Notes under the pieces: model-generated
The model's input: the letters and a program-made list of their open reading frames with translations, nothing else
Told to the model about the DNA's origin: nothing
The model's database searches: none
Translations under genes and position numbers: made by a program
Shown: positions 4,500-5,056 of the stretch, one piece after another
How positions within the stretch are numbered: position 1 is the stretch's first letter
How the letters are laid out: each line of letters starts with the position of its first letter
Assembly (NCBI GenBank): GCA_937871685.1
Contig: CALMOL010000366.1
Coordinates: 1 to 5,056 of the forward strand
Direction of reading: 5' to 3'
Length of the DNA stretch: 5,056 bases
From: an uncultured Verrucomicrobiota bacterium
Lineage (GTDB): Bacteria > Verrucomicrobiota > Verrucomicrobiia > Chthoniobacterales > SZAS-18

Positions 4500-4865
4500 C
4501 TAAGCCGCCGCGGGCGGTGGTGGCATTACCGGACGCACTTCGGTCGAGGCGTAGCTCGCACAAGGCGCGCGGGCGGCCCACTCCAGCGCGGCATCGAGAT
4601 CGGGCACCTCGACGATGAAGAAGCCGGCGAGCATCTCTTTCGACTCGGCGTAGGGACCGTCGTGGACCTGCCGTTTGCCATCGCGGACGCGAACGGTGGT
4701 CGCGGTTTCAGGCGGTTGCAGTCCCGCGCCGCTGACCATGATGCCGGACTGCGCGAGCGCGTCCACGTAGGCTGTCCAAGCGCCCCAGTAAGCGGGGGCT
4801 TTTTCGGGATCATTGCGCCGCGCGAAGTCGGCGGCGGATTCGGTGAAGAGGAGCACGTATTGCAC
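4500..4865 (-). CDS. DGPF/YCII-domain protein, partner of the ECF42-like sigma factor
   Basis: This 121-residue protein of the YCII-related (DGPF) family has a ferredoxin-like alpha/beta fold. The first strand is MQYVLLFTES (1-10), followed by a helix (AYWGAWTAYVDALAQSG, 25-41) and GAGLQPPETATTVRV (47-61). The family block is DGPYAESKEMLAGFFIVEVP at 69-88, with DGPY for the eponymous DGPF, and the helix DLDAALEWAARAP follows. The C-terminal tail (VRPVMPPPPAAA) is the usual end plus a proline-alanine stretch. The biochemical role of these proteins is unknown. Their genes are the recurrent neighbours and predicted targets of ECF42 factors. The start is GTG at 4865; the family's first strand begins directly there and no in-frame ATG lies near. 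No Shine-Dalgarno sequence is seen. It is the first gene of the operon and lies downstream of the predicted promoter at 4924-4953. Confidence 0.9.
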   Translation of the reverse strand: MQYVLLFTESAADFARRNDPEKAPAYWGAWTAYVDALAQSGIMVSGAGLQPPETATTVRVRDGKRQVHDGPYAESKEMLAGFFIVEVPDLDAALEWAARAPCASYASTEVRPVMPPPPAAA

Positions 4866-4923
4866 AATATGTCGGTTTGGCGGTTGATGATTATTTGTGC
4901 TCGGAACGATGCCTGCACATCAA

Positions 4924-4953
4924 GATGTCGTTTCAGCCGGCGGCTATTCGACA
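4924..4953 (-). promoter_or_regulatory. Predicted ECF42-type promoter (-35 TGTCGA, -10 CGA)
   Basis: On the minus strand TGTCGA (4953-4948) is followed after 17 nt by CGACATC (4930-4924), about 60 nt before the GTG of the DGPF gene. From memory, ECF42 targets carry TGTCGA at -35 and a CGA-type -10 and lie in front of DGPF genes, so sequence and position agree. This implies autoregulation of the operon by its own sigma factor. The same segment is also a small inverted repeat (TGTCG and CGACA around AGCCG-C-CGGCT), so an operator is an alternative or additional reading. Confidence 0.6.
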
Positions 4954-4984
4954 TTCGCGAAAGAAAAGTTTCACGCCCCGCGAG

Positions 4985-5056
4985 GCCGCACGGACCCAAG
5001 CTCAGCGACGCCGCAAGGCGGGCGCGCCGGCTGCCCCAGGGTGGAGGGTCGGGGTG
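4985..5056 (-). repeat. attC-like site 7, truncated by window edge, core box degenerate
   Basis: GGACCCAAGCTCAGCGACG (4992-5010) matches the left arm of the other sites, and a GC-rich stem and G-rich loop (CAGGGTGGAGGGTCGGGG) follow. The outer box, however, is GCCGCAC (4985-4991), which on the minus strand is GTGCGGC. One T of the normally invariant GTT of the R' core site is lost. The right half lies outside the window, so pairing cannot be checked. Confidence 0.6.

Noticed and set aside
1..5056. tRNA, rRNA, insertion sequence or integrase gene
   Set aside because: No cloverleaf, rRNA-like conserved block, transposase or tyrosine-recombinase motif was found on either strand.

Overview
The window is GC-rich bacterial DNA organised as an integron gene-cassette array, read on the minus strand. 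Six complete sites and one truncated site share an attC layout. Outer inverted 7-mers match RYYYAAC and GTTRRRY (mostly GCCTAAC and GTTAGGC). Inside them lie conserved L-type arms with unpaired bases on one side only, then a long inner stem and a G-rich loop. They occur about every 150 to 600 bp from 327 to 3076, with one more at 4985. Small minus-strand genes lie between them and stop within about 25 nt of a site. No integron integrase, attI or cassette promoter is visible, so from this window alone the array is CALIN-like or the interior of a longer chromosomal integron. The near-identity of the sites favours a sedentary chromosomal array. The host is not certain. The repeat sequence and its translations recall Verrucomicrobia (Opitutales/Pedosphaerales-like), but that is a memory-based, low-confidence guess.

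Layout in the direction of the genes (right to left): a truncated degenerate attC (4985-5056); a predicted ECF42-type promoter (4924-4953); a DGPF/YCII-domain protein (4865-4500); an intergenic hairpin (4480-4447); a 408-residue ECF42-like sigma factor with a long C-terminal extension (4423-3197); a reading-frame remnant (about 3196-3090); attC (3076-2949); a small cysteine-rich, probably zinc-binding cassette protein (2919-2656); attC (2642-2520); a 156-bp segment with no convincing gene (2519-2364); attC (2363-2237); a toxin-antitoxin cassette (antitoxin 2187-1966, ParE/RelE-like toxin 1966-1673); attC (1667-1519); a 159-residue protein of unknown function (1498-1019); attC (1010-886); a small membrane protein (846-469); attC (474-327); and the 5' part of another unknown small protein (260 to the window edge).

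The cassette genes have no evident shared pathway, as is usual for such arrays. The toxin-antitoxin pair is the likely stabilising element. The sigma factor and DGPF gene form a conventional autoregulated two-gene unit that is unusual here. It is large, it appears to carry its own promoter, and it lies between sites whose recombination boxes are damaged. This suggests a unit that was captured, or that joined an older cassette, and has since become fixed.

The observations most worth following are: an attC (2237-2363) whose one arm has been rewritten as an exact mirror of the other; compensatory changes in the attC stems; a conserved G-rich loop that can reach four G-triplets; the apparent ORF-less cassette; and the junction just downstream of the sigma factor.
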